From Streptomyces sp. NBC_00708 (lineage in GTDB: Bacteria > Actinomycetota > Actinomycetes > Streptomycetales > Streptomycetaceae), in assembly GCA_036226585.1 (NCBI GenBank), contig CP108997.1:1984001-2048000 (forward strand): 64,000 nt of DNA, given 5' to 3'. The notes below the pieces were generated by a model. That model had not been told where the DNA came from, searched no databases, and saw only the letters and a list, made by a program, of their open reading frames with translations. Below, piece by piece: positions 1-8,619 of the stretch. Each line of letters opens with the position of its first letter. The first letter of the stretch is position 1. The position numbers and the translations under genes are program-made.

Positions 1-2
1 TC

Positions 3-923
3 GCCCGTACCGGTACGCGGCCCTCGCGCGACCTGGTCCTCGCCTTCCTCGCGGACGAGGAGGCGGGCGGGAAGTTCGGCGCCCACTGGCTCGTCGAGCA
101 CCGCCCGGAGCTGTTCGCCGGGGTCACCGAGGCGATCGGTGAGGGCGGCGGGTTCTCCTTCGCGATCGACGACACCCGCCGGCTGTACCCGATCGAGAAC
201 GCCCAGCGCGGCATGGCCTGGATGGAACTGACCGCCACCGGCCGGGCCGGCCACGGCTCCTCCCCCAACGACGAGAACGCCGTCACCGACCTCGCCGAGT
301 CGCTGACCCGGATCGGCCGCGAGACCTTCCCGGTCCGGCTGATCGAGCCGGTCCGCGCGCTGCTCGAAGAGGCCGCCCGGCTCTACGGGGTCGAGTTCGA
401 CGAGGACGACATCGAAGGCAGCCTCGCCCGGCTGGGTCCGGTCGCCGACTTCATGCAGGTGGTGCTGCGCAACTCGGCGAACCCGACGATGTTCAGCGCC
501 GGTTACCAGACCAACGTGATCCCGGGGAAGGCGACCGCCCGCGTCGACGGCCGCTTCCTGCCCGGCCACGAGCAGGAGCTGATCGACACCATCGACCGGC
601 TGCTGCTGCCCTCGGTGAGCCGGGAGTGGGTCAACCACGACATCGCGATGGAGACCACGTTCGACGGCCCGCTCGTCGACGCCATGTGCGCGGCGGTGCG
701 CGCCGAGGACCCGGACGGCCACCCGGTGCCGTACTGCAACCCCGGTGGCACGGACGCCAAGGCCTTCACGCACCTGGGCATCCGCTGCTTCGGCTTCAAG
801 GGCCTCAAGCTCCCGCACGACCTGGACTACGGCCGCCTCTTCCACGGCGTGGACGAGCGCGTCCCGCTGGAGGGCCTGCGCTTCGGCGTCCGCGTCATGA
901 CCCGCCTCTGGCAGAGCTGCTGA
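3..923 (+). CDS. M20 family metallopeptidase (5'-truncated by window)
   Basis: The reading frame is open from the left edge, so the N-terminus lies outside the window; about 306 codons are visible of a family that usually has 430-450 residues. The fragment begins inside the catalytic domain: the DEEAGG motif (residues 18-23 of the fragment) carries the general-base and metal-binding glutamates of ArgE/DapE/CPG2-type amidohydrolases. A GHGSSP dimerisation-domain motif follows near residue 80 and NPGGTDAK near residue 247. These enzymes are two-zinc cytosolic peptidases or deacylases acting on dipeptides or N-acyl amino acids. The substrate cannot be read from sequence. A hairpin just after the stop suggests the transcript ends here. 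Confidence 0.88.
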   Translation, partial: ARTGTRPSRDLVLAFLADEEAGGKFGAHWLVEHRPELFAGVTEAIGEGGGFSFAIDDTRRLYPIENAQRGMAWMELTATGRAGHGSSPNDENAVTDLAESLTRIGRETFPVRLIEPVRALLEEAARLYGVEFDEDDIEGSLARLGPVADFMQVVLRNSANPTMFSAGYQTNVIPGKATARVDGRFLPGHEQELIDTIDRLLLPSVSREWVNHDIAMETTFDGPLVDAMCAAVRAEDPDGHPVPYCNPGGTDAKAFTHLGIRCFGFKGLKLPHDLDYGRLFHGVDERVPLEGLRFGVRVMTRLWQSC

Positions 924-943
924 TCCTTCGCCGCTCCCCTTCG

Positions 944-972
944 CGCCCCCGCCGGTACCTTCGGCGGGGGCG
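944..972 (+). terminator. Intrinsic-type hairpin after the M20 peptidase gene
   Basis: There is a perfect 11-bp stem (944-954 with 962-972) and a 7-base loop. It starts 20 bases after the stop codon of the peptidase gene. There is no U-tract, as is usual in Streptomyces. Confidence 0.6.
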
Positions 973-1015
973 TACGGCACGATGGCGCCCTACCCGTCCC
1001 ACCAGGAGGAACACC

Positions 1016-1660
1016 GTGGCCGCCGAGCCCAAGCCGGAGATTCTCGCCGCGTTCCAGGCCGCCAAGGGCTTCATGCCGGTGGTCGAGGGGCTCGCGCTGT
1101 ACGACGCCGCCACCGAGGCCGCCGCGCTCGGCCTGCCGCTGCTGGAGGTCGGCACCTACTGCGGGCGCTCCACGATCCTGATCGCCGACGCGGCGCGGGC
1201 CGCCGGAGTGACCGCGCTCACCGTCGACCACCACCGGGGCAGCGAGGAGCAGCAGCCCGGCTGGGAGTACCACGACCCGACCGTGGTGGACCCGGAGGTG
1301 GGCCGGATGGACACCCTGCCCACCTTCCGCAGGACGCTGCACGCGGCGGGCCTGGAGGACCACGTGGTGGCGCTCGTGGGGCGTTCGCCGCAGGTGGCGG
1401 CGGTGTGGGGCGGCGAGCTCGGCTTCGTCTTCATCGACGGCGGCCACACCGACGAGCACGCGAACGGCGACTACGAGGGCTGGGCCCCGCATGTCGCCGA
1501 GGGCGGGCTGCTGGTGATCCACGACGTGTTCCCGGACCCGGCGCACGGCGGGCAGGCCCCGTACCGGGTGTATCTGCGGGCGCTGGAGTCGGGGGCCTTC
1601 ACGGAGATCTCCGTCACGGACTCGCTGCGGGTGCTGCGCCGCACGGGCCCCGGCATCTGA
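1016..1660 (+). CDS. Class I SAM-dependent methyltransferase
   Basis: The product has 214 residues. The GTG start is chosen because AGGAGGA at 1004-1010 sits at ideal spacing and the protein similarity begins there; the open frame runs further upstream through the peptidase gene. The glycine-rich SAM-binding motif LEVGTYCGRST is at residues 43-53, an acidic loop (VDHHRG) follows at about 74, and FIDGGHTDEHANGD at about 138 matches the metal/substrate loop of Methyltransf_24 / CmcI-like enzymes. The acceptor is unknown. The gene is probably transcribed alone: a hairpin precedes it and an unrelated secreted amidase gene follows after 80 bases. Confidence 0.82.
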   Translation: MAAEPKPEILAAFQAAKGFMPVVEGLALYDAATEAAALGLPLLEVGTYCGRSTILIADAARAAGVTALTVDHHRGSEEQQPGWEYHDPTVVDPEVGRMDTLPTFRRTLHAAGLEDHVVALVGRSPQVAAVWGGELGFVFIDGGHTDEHANGDYEGWAPHVAEGGLLVIHDVFPDPAHGGQAPYRVYLRALESGAFTEISVTDSLRVLRRTGPGI

Positions 1661-1740
1661 GGGCAGCAGCCGTACGGGGGTGGTCCGGCCGGTCCGTGGA
1701 CGCCCCGGACACCGCCGGGCCCGGCCGATAGCATCGCCGG

Positions 1741-2673
1741 GTGCGTCACGACGAGAGCCTTCCCCCCACCCGCCGCCCGCTCCGGCTCGCCGCCGCCGCT
1801 GCCCTGATGTGCCTGGGCCTGGCCGGCTGCGGCGGCGGGGGCGGCTCCGCCGCCGAGGCCCAGGCGGGGCCGAGCGGCGGCCCGGCCACGACACCGGCCC
1901 CGCCGTCACCGGCGCCCACGAAGGCCGCCCCGTCGCCGTCGAAGTCCCCGGCGAAGTCCCCTGCGCAGCGCCCCTCGAAGACCGCACCCGCTCCCGACGG
2001 GCCGCTGTCCGGCAGGACCGTGGTCATCGACCCCGGGCACAACCCCAGCAACCATCTGCACACCGCCGAGATCAACCGCCAGGTCGACATCGGCACCGGG
2101 CGCAAGGAGTGCGACACCACCGGGACGGCCACCAACGGGGGGTACGCCGAGGCGGAGTTCACCCTCGACGTGGCACACCGGATGCGGAAGCTGCTGCAAG
2201 CCCAGGGCGCGACGGTGATCCTGACCTACGACCGCGACCGGGCGTTCGGGCCGTGCGTGGACGAGCGGGCGCGCATCGGCAACAAGGCCCACGCGGACGC
2301 GGTGGTCTCGGTCCACGCGGACGGATCGGCCGCCGGCAACCGGGGCTTCCATGTGATCCTTCCCGCGTCCGTGCGCGGCGGGGGCGCGGATACCTCGAAG
2401 ATCGTCGCCCCCTCGCGCGACCTCGGCACCCGTATCGCCGGTCTGTTCGTACGCAGTACCGGAAGTTCCCCTTCCAATTACGTGGGCGGCAAAACAGGTT
2501 TGGACGTCCGCAAGGATCTCGGCGGACTGAATTTGTCGACCGTGCCCAAAGTCTTCATCGAATGCGGCAATATGCGTGATCCCAAGGACGCCGCCCTGCT
2601 CACCGACCCGGGTTGGCGCCAGAAGGCCGCCCAGGGCATCGCGGACGGCATCAGCAGCTACCTCAAGGGGTAA
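1741..2673 (+). CDS. N-acetylmuramoyl-L-alanine amidase, lipoprotein (Amidase_3)
   Basis: The 310-residue product has a lipoprotein signal: a basic N-region, an alanine/leucine core and the lipobox LAGC with Cys30. A proline/alanine/serine-rich linker (about 35-90) spans the cell wall. The Amidase_3 zinc-hydrolase fold follows: DPGHN (His near 100), the zinc-ligand glutamate in YAEAEFT (about 137), SVHAD (about 190) and the catalytic glutamate in IECGNM (about 273). The family cleaves the amide bond between MurNAc and the L-alanine of the stem peptide. The enzyme would act at the outer face of the membrane in wall remodelling or cell separation. The start is GTG. Confidence 0.9.
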   Translation: MRHDESLPPTRRPLRLAAAAALMCLGLAGCGGGGGSAAEAQAGPSGGPATTPAPPSPAPTKAAPSPSKSPAKSPAQRPSKTAPAPDGPLSGRTVVIDPGHNPSNHLHTAEINRQVDIGTGRKECDTTGTATNGGYAEAEFTLDVAHRMRKLLQAQGATVILTYDRDRAFGPCVDERARIGNKAHADAVVSVHADGSAAGNRGFHVILPASVRGGGADTSKIVAPSRDLGTRIAGLFVRSTGSSPSNYVGGKTGLDVRKDLGGLNLSTVPKVFIECGNMRDPKDAALLTDPGWRQKAAQGIADGISSYLKG

Positions 2674-2863
2674 GCAAGGGGTGATTCTGCGATGAATTCG
2701 GGAGGATGTCCGCGCAGCAACCGGGCAGGAACACAACCCGCCCGAGCAGACGATAGATTCATCCGTACGATGGGGAGCCGTTCCCGAGCTTCAAGCCGTC
2801 CCCGCCGAGTATCCGGCGGCAACGACGACCGCCCCGACGAGACGACCGACTAAGGACCTTCAC

Positions 2864-3688
2864 GTGAATATCCGCTCCCTCACTCGAGGCGATGGCGTGG
2901 TGATCGGAGCAGCGGTCGTGCTGTTCATCGCCTCGTTCCTGGACTACTTCGACTACGGAAGCACCAGCGTCGACGCCCCCAACTCCTGGGACTCCCTGGG
3001 CAACGGCATCGGCGTCTACATGGTCGGGGTGATCGGCGCAGCGCTGATCGTGCTCTCCCGTTCGCAGCCCCAGCCGCGCAAGGTCGCGGGCCTCGATCTC
3101 GCCCAGTTCGGCGTCGCCGCCACCGTCTTCACGGCGTGGAACATGTTCTGGACGATCATCGACCTCGGCCAGATCGACGCGGGCGCCGGCCTGATCCTCG
3201 GCCTCATCGCCTCCCTGGCGCTGGCCGCCGGCGCGGTGGCCTCCCCGCTGGTCCCGGGCCTGAAGGCCCCGCTCGCGGGCGCCCCGAACCAGCAGGCCAT
3301 GCAGCCGCCGTACGGTGCCCAGCCCGGTCAGGGCTACGGCTACCCGGGCGGTCCGCAGCCGGCGTTCGGCGGTCAGCAGCCGGGCCAGCCGCAGCAGCCG
3401 TACGGTGCGCAGCAGCAGCCGGGTCAGGGTCAGCCGGAGATGCAGAAGGCTCCGGCCCCGCAGGCCCCGGCGGCCGGTGGCGGCTCCGGTGACTTCACCC
3501 CGTTCTGGTTCGCGGTGCCGGTGGCCCGCCAGCTGTACAACGAGGACGGTTCGCAGGCCCCGATCGCCGAGCTGGCGCCGGGCACCTGGTACCTCGCGGT
3601 CGAGCAGCGCGGTGCGGCGCTGATCGCCCAGACGCAGGACGGCCGTCGCGGCGTCCTCCAGGACACCACGGGCATCCAGCGCGGCTGA
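2864..3688 (+). CDS. DUF5336-like four-helix membrane protein with Gly/Gln/Pro-rich tail
   Basis: The product has 274 residues. About four hydrophobic segments fill the first 125 residues (near 12-28, 45-63, 72-90 and 103-122). A linker of repeated YG/QPG/PQQ units covers about 140-200, and a compact C-terminal domain of about 65 residues begins near FTPFWFAVP. The N-terminal half resembles the actinobacterial DUF5336 / 34-kDa antigen family, whose function is not established. The tail is probably cytoplasmic. The C-terminal segment looks like a small ligand- or protein-binding domain, but I do not recognise it. A 190-base upstream gap separates it from the amidase gene and a strong hairpin follows. 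Confidence 0.75.
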   Translation: MNIRSLTRGDGVVIGAAVVLFIASFLDYFDYGSTSVDAPNSWDSLGNGIGVYMVGVIGAALIVLSRSQPQPRKVAGLDLAQFGVAATVFTAWNMFWTIIDLGQIDAGAGLILGLIASLALAAGAVASPLVPGLKAPLAGAPNQQAMQPPYGAQPGQGYGYPGGPQPAFGGQQPGQPQQPYGAQQQPGQGQPEMQKAPAPQAPAAGGGSGDFTPFWFAVPVARQLYNEDGSQAPIAELAPGTWYLAVEQRGAALIAQTQDGRRGVLQDTTGIQRG

Positions 3689-3704
3689 CGCGCCCCGGTC
3701 CACC

Positions 3705-3739
3705 AGCGGCCCCCCGCCCTCTCCGGGCGGGGGGCCGCT
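3705..3739. terminator. Bidirectional hairpin between convergent genes
   Basis: Perfect 15-bp stem (3705-3719 with 3725-3739) and a 5-base loop. It lies between the stop codons of the convergent DUF5336-like and PHP genes, so it can serve both strands. Confidence 0.75.
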
Positions 3740-3755
3740 GTCGTGTCCGCCGGGC

Positions 3756-4796
3756 TCAACCGGCCGCCCTCCTGGGGATCTTGCCCTTCCGGGTCCAGCG
3801 GAGCAGTTCGTCCGCCGTCCAGGTGGTGACCACCCGCTCCGGCGGGACCTCGCACTCCTCGGCGCGGGCGCAGCCGTACGCCTGCCAGTCCAGCTGGCCC
3901 GGGGCGTGCGCGTCGGTGTCCACGGCGAACAGGGTGCCCGCCGCCACGGCCCGGCGCAGCAGCCGGCGGGGCGGGTCGAGGCGTTCGGGCCTGCTGTTGA
4001 TCTCGACGGCCGTGCCCGCTTCGGCGCAGGCGGCGAACACCTCGTCGGCGTCGAACGCCGACTCGGGGCGGCCCCGGCCGGTGACCAGGCGCCCGGTGCA
4101 GTGGCCGAGGACGTCGGCCTGCGGGTGGCGTACGGCGGCGGCCATCCGCCGGGTCATCGGGGCGGCGTCCATGCGGAGCTTGGAGTGGACAGAGACCACG
4201 ACCAGGTCGACCTGTTCGAGCAGGTCCTCCTCCTGGTCCAGGGTGCCGTCGAGGTTGATGTCGCACTCGATGCCGGTGAGCAGCCGGAACGGCGCCCAGC
4301 GCTCGTTGAGTTCGGCGATCTCGGCCAGCTGCCGGCGCAGCCGCTCGGGCGAGAGGCCGTTCGCGACGGTGAGCCGGGGCGAGTGGTCGGTGAGCACCGT
4401 CCAGTCGTGTCCCAGCTCCGCCGCCGCGCGGCCCATCTCCTCGATGGGGCTGCCGCCGTCCGACCAGTCGGAGTGCGTATGGCAGTCGCCGCGCAGCAGC
4501 GAGAGCAGGTGCTCGCCGCCCTTCGCGAGGGGTCCGGCGCTCGAAGCCTCGGCCTCCAGCCGGTCCAGATAGCCCGGTGTCTCCCCGGCCACGGCCTCGC
4601 GGATCACCTGGGCGGTGCGGGGGCCGATGCCCTTGACCCGTTCAAGCGAGCCGTCGGCCACGCGTCGCTCCACCTCGCCGTCGTCCATCGCGGCGACGGT
4701 GCGGGCTGCGGTGCGGAAGGCCTGGACGCGGTAGGTGACCGCCCTGTCGCGCTCCAGCAGGAAGGCGATCCGTTCCAGGGCCCGGACCGGGTCCAT
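3756..4796 (-). CDS. PHP-domain phosphoesterase-like protein with helix-hairpin-helix N-terminus
   Basis: The product has 346 residues. The ATG at 4796 is chosen because GAGGAGG lies just upstream; the frame continues 24 codons further without a good ribosome site. The N-terminal part resembles the 8-kDa and helix-hairpin-helix regions of family X DNA polymerases (VKGIGPRTAQVI near residue 55). The PHP domain then shows the metal-site motifs in order: HTHSDWSDGG (about 108), TDHS, GIECDIN, VSVHSKL, LGHCTGR and DTDAHAPGQL (about 295). It matches the C-terminal half of bacterial PolX without the polymerase palm. Family members are metal-dependent phosphoesterases or nucleases; a DNA-repair role is plausible but unproven. 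Confidence 0.85.
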   Translation of the reverse strand: MDPVRALERIAFLLERDRAVTYRVQAFRTAARTVAAMDDGEVERRVADGSLERVKGIGPRTAQVIREAVAGETPGYLDRLEAEASSAGPLAKGGEHLLSLLRGDCHTHSDWSDGGSPIEEMGRAAAELGHDWTVLTDHSPRLTVANGLSPERLRRQLAEIAELNERWAPFRLLTGIECDINLDGTLDQEEDLLEQVDLVVVSVHSKLRMDAAPMTRRMAAAVRHPQADVLGHCTGRLVTGRGRPESAFDADEVFAACAEAGTAVEINSRPERLDPPRRLLRRAVAAGTLFAVDTDAHAPGQLDWQAYGCARAEECEVPPERVVTTWTADELLRWTRKGKIPRRAAG

Positions 4797-4883
4797 CGGC
4801 ACCTCCTCGCGGGACGGGACGGCCGGCGGCCGCCCGTCCAGCTTGGCCCAGCACGGCCCGGCCCGCACACCGGCCGGTCCGGC

Positions 4884-5660
4884 TCAGCCGAAGGAGGTGC
4901 GCGCCAGCCAGAAGTCCAGCAGCCCGGCGTCGCCCCGTACCTCGACACGGTCGCTGTCCGGGGCGAGGCGGCGGTTGAAGACCAGCATGATGTCGGTGAG
5001 CGGCCCGCGCAGCGCCACGTCCGCCGTGCCGTGCTCGCGGCTCCAGGTGATGCCGTCCGCGCCGAGCTCGATGAGCCACTCGGCGCCGGGCACGTCGGTG
5101 GCGTGCAGGTGCAGGGTGCGTCCGTCCCCGAGCAGCTCGGCGGCCTCGCGGTCGTCATGGCTCTGGGCGAAGCGGACGATCTCCAGCCACTCCTCGATGG
5201 TGTCCGCCGCCGGCTCCGGCGTCATCGTGTACGGGACCTGCGCGGCGAGGGCGGCGTCGGCGAGGTGGACGACGGTCTCGATGGCCATGCGGCGGGCCCA
5301 GAAGCCCGTGCTGTGGTCCCAGGCCCAGGACCACACCTCGGTGTCGGGACCGGCCTCCCGCAGCGCCGCCACGGTGCCGGCGGCGCCCTCGGCGAGCCAG
5401 GCGTCGAGCGCGGCGGGGTCGTCGCCCGCGGGGCTGTTGTCGGGCACCTTCTCGTCCGGCACCGCCTCGGTGGCCCGGGTGCGGACGATCTCGCCGGCCC
5501 AGCGGTGGGCGCGACCGACGTGCTCGGCCAGTTCGCGCAGGGTCCAGTCGGGGCAGGTCGGTACGGTCGCGCCGAGGTCGGCTCCCCGGATCGCCGCCCT
5601 CAACTCGTCGGTCAGCCGGACGATTTCCTCGCAGTAGCGCTCGTGCGCAAGAAGAGCCAT
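4884..5660 (-). CDS. Maleylpyruvate isomerase family mycothiol-dependent enzyme (MDMPI fold)
   Basis: The product has 258 residues. The N-terminal DinB/MDMPI four-helix bundle is recognisable from TCPDWTLRELAEHV and the following HRW (residues about 38-56), a typical metal-site histidine region. The C-terminal MDMPI domain (about 170-255) includes the conserved VALRGPLTDIMLV-type segment. Actinobacterial members use mycothiol as cofactor or are simply named after maleylpyruvate isomerase; most have no known substrate. It is on the same strand as the PHP gene, 87 bases upstream of it, and could be co-transcribed. Confidence 0.82.
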   Translation of the reverse strand: MALLAHERYCEEIVRLTDELRAAIRGADLGATVPTCPDWTLRELAEHVGRAHRWAGEIVRTRATEAVPDEKVPDNSPAGDDPAALDAWLAEGAAGTVAALREAGPDTEVWSWAWDHSTGFWARRMAIETVVHLADAALAAQVPYTMTPEPAADTIEEWLEIVRFAQSHDDREAAELLGDGRTLHLHATDVPGAEWLIELGADGITWSREHGTADVALRGPLTDIMLVFNRRLAPDSDRVEVRGDAGLLDFWLARTSFG

Positions 5661-5700
5661 GATCGCACCCTAGTGCGACCGGCACCGCGCTCACATGCGG

Positions 5701-6255
5701 TTATCCGCCGAGCTGCGAGGTCGACGGGACCTTGTCCTTCACCTCGGCGCCCGCGCTCTTCCCGGCGTCCTTGATGCCGCTGATGACGTCCTCGAAGGCG
5801 CCGATGTCCCCGGCGCCCGCCTCGCCCTTGCGGAGCTTGGTGCCGAGGCCCTTGAGCGAGGCGATGCCCGCGGTGAGCGGGGCGACGGCCTTCGACAGCA
5901 GCGGGTCGCCCTTGGCGTTCTCGGTCGCGGCCTTGAGCCGGTTGTAGGCGAAGCCGCCCGCGAGCCCCGCCTTGACGAGCGCGAAGGTGCGTCCGTCGGC
6001 GCCCTTCTTGAACTTCCCGGCCCGGTACGGCTTCACGATCCACTGGTACGTGGCACCCGCCGCGAGCCCCGCGTTGGCGACGAACCTGGTCTTGGCCCAC
6101 TTCTGTGCCTCGGCCGACGAGGTGCCGGTGGGCGAGGCCGAACTGCTCGTACCGCCGTCCTCGTCGTCGCTCCCGCACGCGGTGGTGCCCGCGAGCACGG
6201 CGCAGCTCAGCAGCAGCGCGACGAGCAGACGGCGGAGCGGCACGGGTCGGGGCAC
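5701..6255 (-). CDS. Secreted or lipoprotein-like hypothetical protein
   Basis: The product has 184 residues. The GTG at 6255 is preferred: GGGAGG lies 9 bases upstream and a good signal peptide begins there, although the frame stays open to 6669. Hydrophobic residues 9-25 are followed by TTACGSDDED. The cysteine could be a lipid-attachment site, but the -3 residue is threonine and not leucine, so the lipobox is imperfect. The mature part is lysine/alanine/glycine-rich and mostly helical, with a WIVKPYRAGKFKKGA segment. I do not recognise a family beyond conserved Streptomyces secreted proteins. Confidence 0.7.
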   Translation of the reverse strand: MPRPVPLRRLLVALLLSCAVLAGTTACGSDDEDGGTSSSASPTGTSSAEAQKWAKTRFVANAGLAAGATYQWIVKPYRAGKFKKGADGRTFALVKAGLAGGFAYNRLKAATENAKGDPLLSKAVAPLTAGIASLKGLGTKLRKGEAGAGDIGAFEDVISGIKDAGKSAGAEVKDKVPSTSQLGG

Positions 6256-6408
6256 GGCGGGCCTCCCTGGCGGGGCGGGGCGGGGCGGGTGCCGGGGCCC
6301 GGCACTCCCCGCCAGGCTGGCCGCGCCCCGGCCAACCCGCCACCGCTGCGCGCCCGTACGGGTTCGGCCAACGGGTTTCGGCCGCGCGAAAGCGGCAACG
6401 CGGATTCC

Positions 6409-6696
6409 ATGTCCTACAGCAGAGGCAACGGCTTCACCGCAGCACGTGTCATCGCCCTCGTGGCGGACGTCATGGCCTTCATCATCGGCCTGTGGATCCT
6501 GATGTACCTGCTCGACGCGAACCGCGGCAACGAGCTGGTCGAGTTCGTGCGGGACACCGCCAGGTGGCTCGCGGGCTGGTCGTACGACCTGTTCACGTTC
6601 GACAGGGCGTGGGCCAACGTCGTCGCCGGCTACGGCCTCGCCGCCCTGGTGTACCTGTTCATCGGGCACGCCGTGGCAGGCCGCGTCCGGCGCTGA
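6409..6696 (+). CDS. Small membrane protein, hypothetical
   Basis: The product has 95 residues, starting at the ATG of MSYSRGNGF. Two membrane segments are clear: about 14-33 (VIALVADVMAFIIGLWILMY) and about 71-88 near the C-terminus. Between them is an amphipathic stretch with several tryptophans. No strong Shine-Dalgarno is visible. It is encoded on the opposite strand between two minus-strand genes, so it has its own promoter or is read from the 6256-6408 gap. Similar short two-helix proteins are common in Streptomyces and have no assigned function. Confidence 0.7.
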   Translation: MSYSRGNGFTAARVIALVADVMAFIIGLWILMYLLDANRGNELVEFVRDTARWLAGWSYDLFTFDRAWANVVAGYGLAALVYLFIGHAVAGRVRR

Positions 6697-6714
6697 CGCG
6701 GCCCTCGCAGCCGC

Positions 6715-7788
6715 TCAGCAGCGGCAGTCCGGCTCCAGCCCCTTCGGCAGCCGGTCCCCGCTGAACACGGCGGTGGTCGCCTCGTCCCCCCCGAGCGCGG
6801 CCACCGCCAGCAGCAGCGAACCCGCCGTCCACGAGGTGTGCTCCTCGGGCCAGAACGCCCGGTTGCCCTCGAAGACGTACCCCGTCCAGTACAGGCCGCC
6901 CTCGGCCCGCAGGTGCTGGATGGACTGGAGGATCTCCAGTGCCCGGTCGGACTCGCCCATCACCCAGAGGGCCAGGGCCAGTTCGCAGCTCTCGCCGCCG
7001 GTCACCCACGGGTTGGGCAGCACACAGCGCACGCCGAGGCCCGGGACGACGAAGCGGTCCCAGCCCTCCTCGATGCGCTCCTTTGCCGCCACCCCGGCGA
7101 CCGCGCCGCCGAGCACCGGGTAGTACCAGTCCATCGAGTACTGGCTCTTGTCCAGGAAGCGCTCCGGGTGGCTGCGGATCGCGTGGCCGAGCGCCCCGGT
7201 CGCCAGCTCCCAGTCCGGCTGGGGCTCCTCGCGGCGTTCGGCGATGGCGAGCGCGCAGCGCAGGGCCTGGTGGATGGAGGAGGAGCCGGTCAGCAACGCG
7301 TCCGTCACCTCCGTGCCGTCGTCCTCCCGCTTCCAGCCGATCTCGCCGCCGGGCTGCTGGAGCCGCAGGACGAACTCGACGGCCGCGTAGACGGTGGGCC
7401 ACATCCGGTCGACGAAGGCGTCGTCGCCGGTGGCGAGGTAGTGGTGCCAGACGCCGACGGCCACGTAGGCGCAGAAGTTGGTCTCCCGGCCCCGGTCGGT
7501 CGGCCGCAGCGGGTCGCCGTCGTGGTAGGCGGCGTACCAGGAGCCGTCCTCGTTCTGGTGGCGGGCCAGCCACTCGTAGGCGCGTTCGGCGGCGGCGTGC
7601 TCGCCGGCCGCGTCCAGGGCCATGGCGGCCTCGGTGTGGTCCCACGGGTCGAGGTGGTGGCCGCGGAACCACGGGATCGCGCCGTCCTCGCACTGCGTGG
7701 CGAGCAGCGCGGTGACGGTCTCGGCGGCCTGCGCGGCGGTGAGGACTCCGGGCAGGACGAGGTGTTCGGTCCGCTCGGGAAGGCTCAC
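6715..7788 (-). CDS. Prenyltransferase-like alpha/alpha-barrel protein, last gene of a glycan/methyltransferase operon
   Basis: The product has 357 residues. The GTG start overlaps the TGA of the upstream methyltransferase gene by 4 bases, implying translational coupling. The sequence has repeated helical-hairpin motifs such as YEWLARHQNEDGSWYAAY and LQSIQHLRAEGGLYWTGY, with QxxDGSW-like units typical of alpha/alpha-toroid proteins (squalene cyclase, prenyltransferase and glycosidase-like barrels). The DxDD motif of terpene cyclases is absent. The tryptophan-rich, acidic surface looks more like a carbohydrate-active barrel. It probably acts with the glycosyltransferase and methyltransferase of the same operon on a shared glycoconjugate; the substrate is unknown. 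Confidence 0.72.
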   Translation of the reverse strand: MSLPERTEHLVLPGVLTAAQAAETVTALLATQCEDGAIPWFRGHHLDPWDHTEAAMALDAAGEHAAAERAYEWLARHQNEDGSWYAAYHDGDPLRPTDRGRETNFCAYVAVGVWHHYLATGDDAFVDRMWPTVYAAVEFVLRLQQPGGEIGWKREDDGTEVTDALLTGSSSIHQALRCALAIAERREEPQPDWELATGALGHAIRSHPERFLDKSQYSMDWYYPVLGGAVAGVAAKERIEEGWDRFVVPGLGVRCVLPNPWVTGGESCELALALWVMGESDRALEILQSIQHLRAEGGLYWTGYVFEGNRAFWPEEHTSWTAGSLLLAVAALGGDEATTAVFSGDRLPKGLEPDCRC

Positions 7789-8546
7789 GCCTCGGCCTCG
7801 GCGGCTGCCGCTGCGGCGACGGGCAGGTGCGGCTTGGTCGCGTACGCCACGAAGCTCTTGCCGACGACCGGGTTGAGCAGCTGCTCGGCGACCCGGGTCA
7901 GGGCGGGCTTCTTCATGATGTCCCAGACCAGGAGCTTGTGGTACGCCTTCACCGGCAGCGCTGCGTCCTTGCCGTCGCGGCCCACACCGAACGCGCACTT
8001 GAGCCACCAGTACGGGGAGTGCAGCGCGTGCGCGTGGTGGGTGCCGTACGGCTTGAGACCGGCGCCGCGCATCTTGCCGAGCAGTTCGTCCGCCTTGTAG
8101 ATGCGGATGTGGCCGCCCTCGACCTCGTGGTAGGCGTCGGAGAGGGTCCAGCAGACCTTCTCGGGGCCGTAGCGCGGGACGGTGACGGCGATCCGGCCGC
8201 CGGGCCTGAGCACCCGGACCATCTCGGCGAGCACGCCCTTGTCGTCGGGGATGTGCTCCATGACCTCGGAGATGATCACGACGTCGAAGGACTCGTCGGG
8301 GAAGGGCAGGTTGAGCGCGTCGCCCTCCATCGCGGTGGCGGTGGCGCCCTCGGGGGCCTCCCCGGCCTCCTTCATCGCCGCGAACCACTTCGCGACCTCC
8401 CGGATCTCCTCGCCGTTCCGGTCGAGGGCCACCACCTGGGCGCCGCGCCGGTAGCACTCGAAGGCGTGGCGTCCGGCGCCGCACCCGAGGTCGAGCACGC
8501 GGTCGCCTGCGGCGAGCGGGAAGCGGGTGAAGTCCACGGTCAGCAC
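7785..8546 (-). CDS. Class I SAM-dependent methyltransferase (Methyltransf_11 type)
   Basis: The product has 253 residues, from the GTG at 8546 (VLTVDFTRF). SAM motif I, VLDLGCGAGRHAFE, is at about 18-31. An acidic residue ends strand 2 (VALDRN), FDVVIISEVMEHI is at about 95-107, and the post-motif LRPGGRIAVTVPR follows. The domain is followed by about 90 helical residues and an alanine-rich tail. It lies 73 bases downstream of the glycosyltransferase gene and overlaps the next gene by 4 bases. An alternative GTG at 8537 would remove three residues. The acceptor is unknown; a sugar or lipid-linked intermediate is suggested by the neighbours. Confidence 0.84.
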   Translation of the reverse strand: MLTVDFTRFPLAAGDRVLDLGCGAGRHAFECYRRGAQVVALDRNGEEIREVAKWFAAMKEAGEAPEGATATAMEGDALNLPFPDESFDVVIISEVMEHIPDDKGVLAEMVRVLRPGGRIAVTVPRYGPEKVCWTLSDAYHEVEGGHIRIYKADELLGKMRGAGLKPYGTHHAHALHSPYWWLKCAFGVGRDGKDAALPVKAYHKLLVWDIMKKPALTRVAEQLLNPVVGKSFVAYATKPHLPVAAAAAAEAEA

Positions 8547-8619
8547 GAATGCCTGCTTTCGCGGTCGGGGGTGGGGGTGGGTCGGGATCAGGTGCGGGGG
8601 CCCGGCGGGCGGGGCGGGG

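Noticed and set aside
3906..5774. A long plus-strand open frame (622 codons) opposite the PHP and MDMPI genes
   Set aside because: Its translation is low-complexity and resembles no family. It is a GC-bias shadow of two well-supported minus-strand genes.
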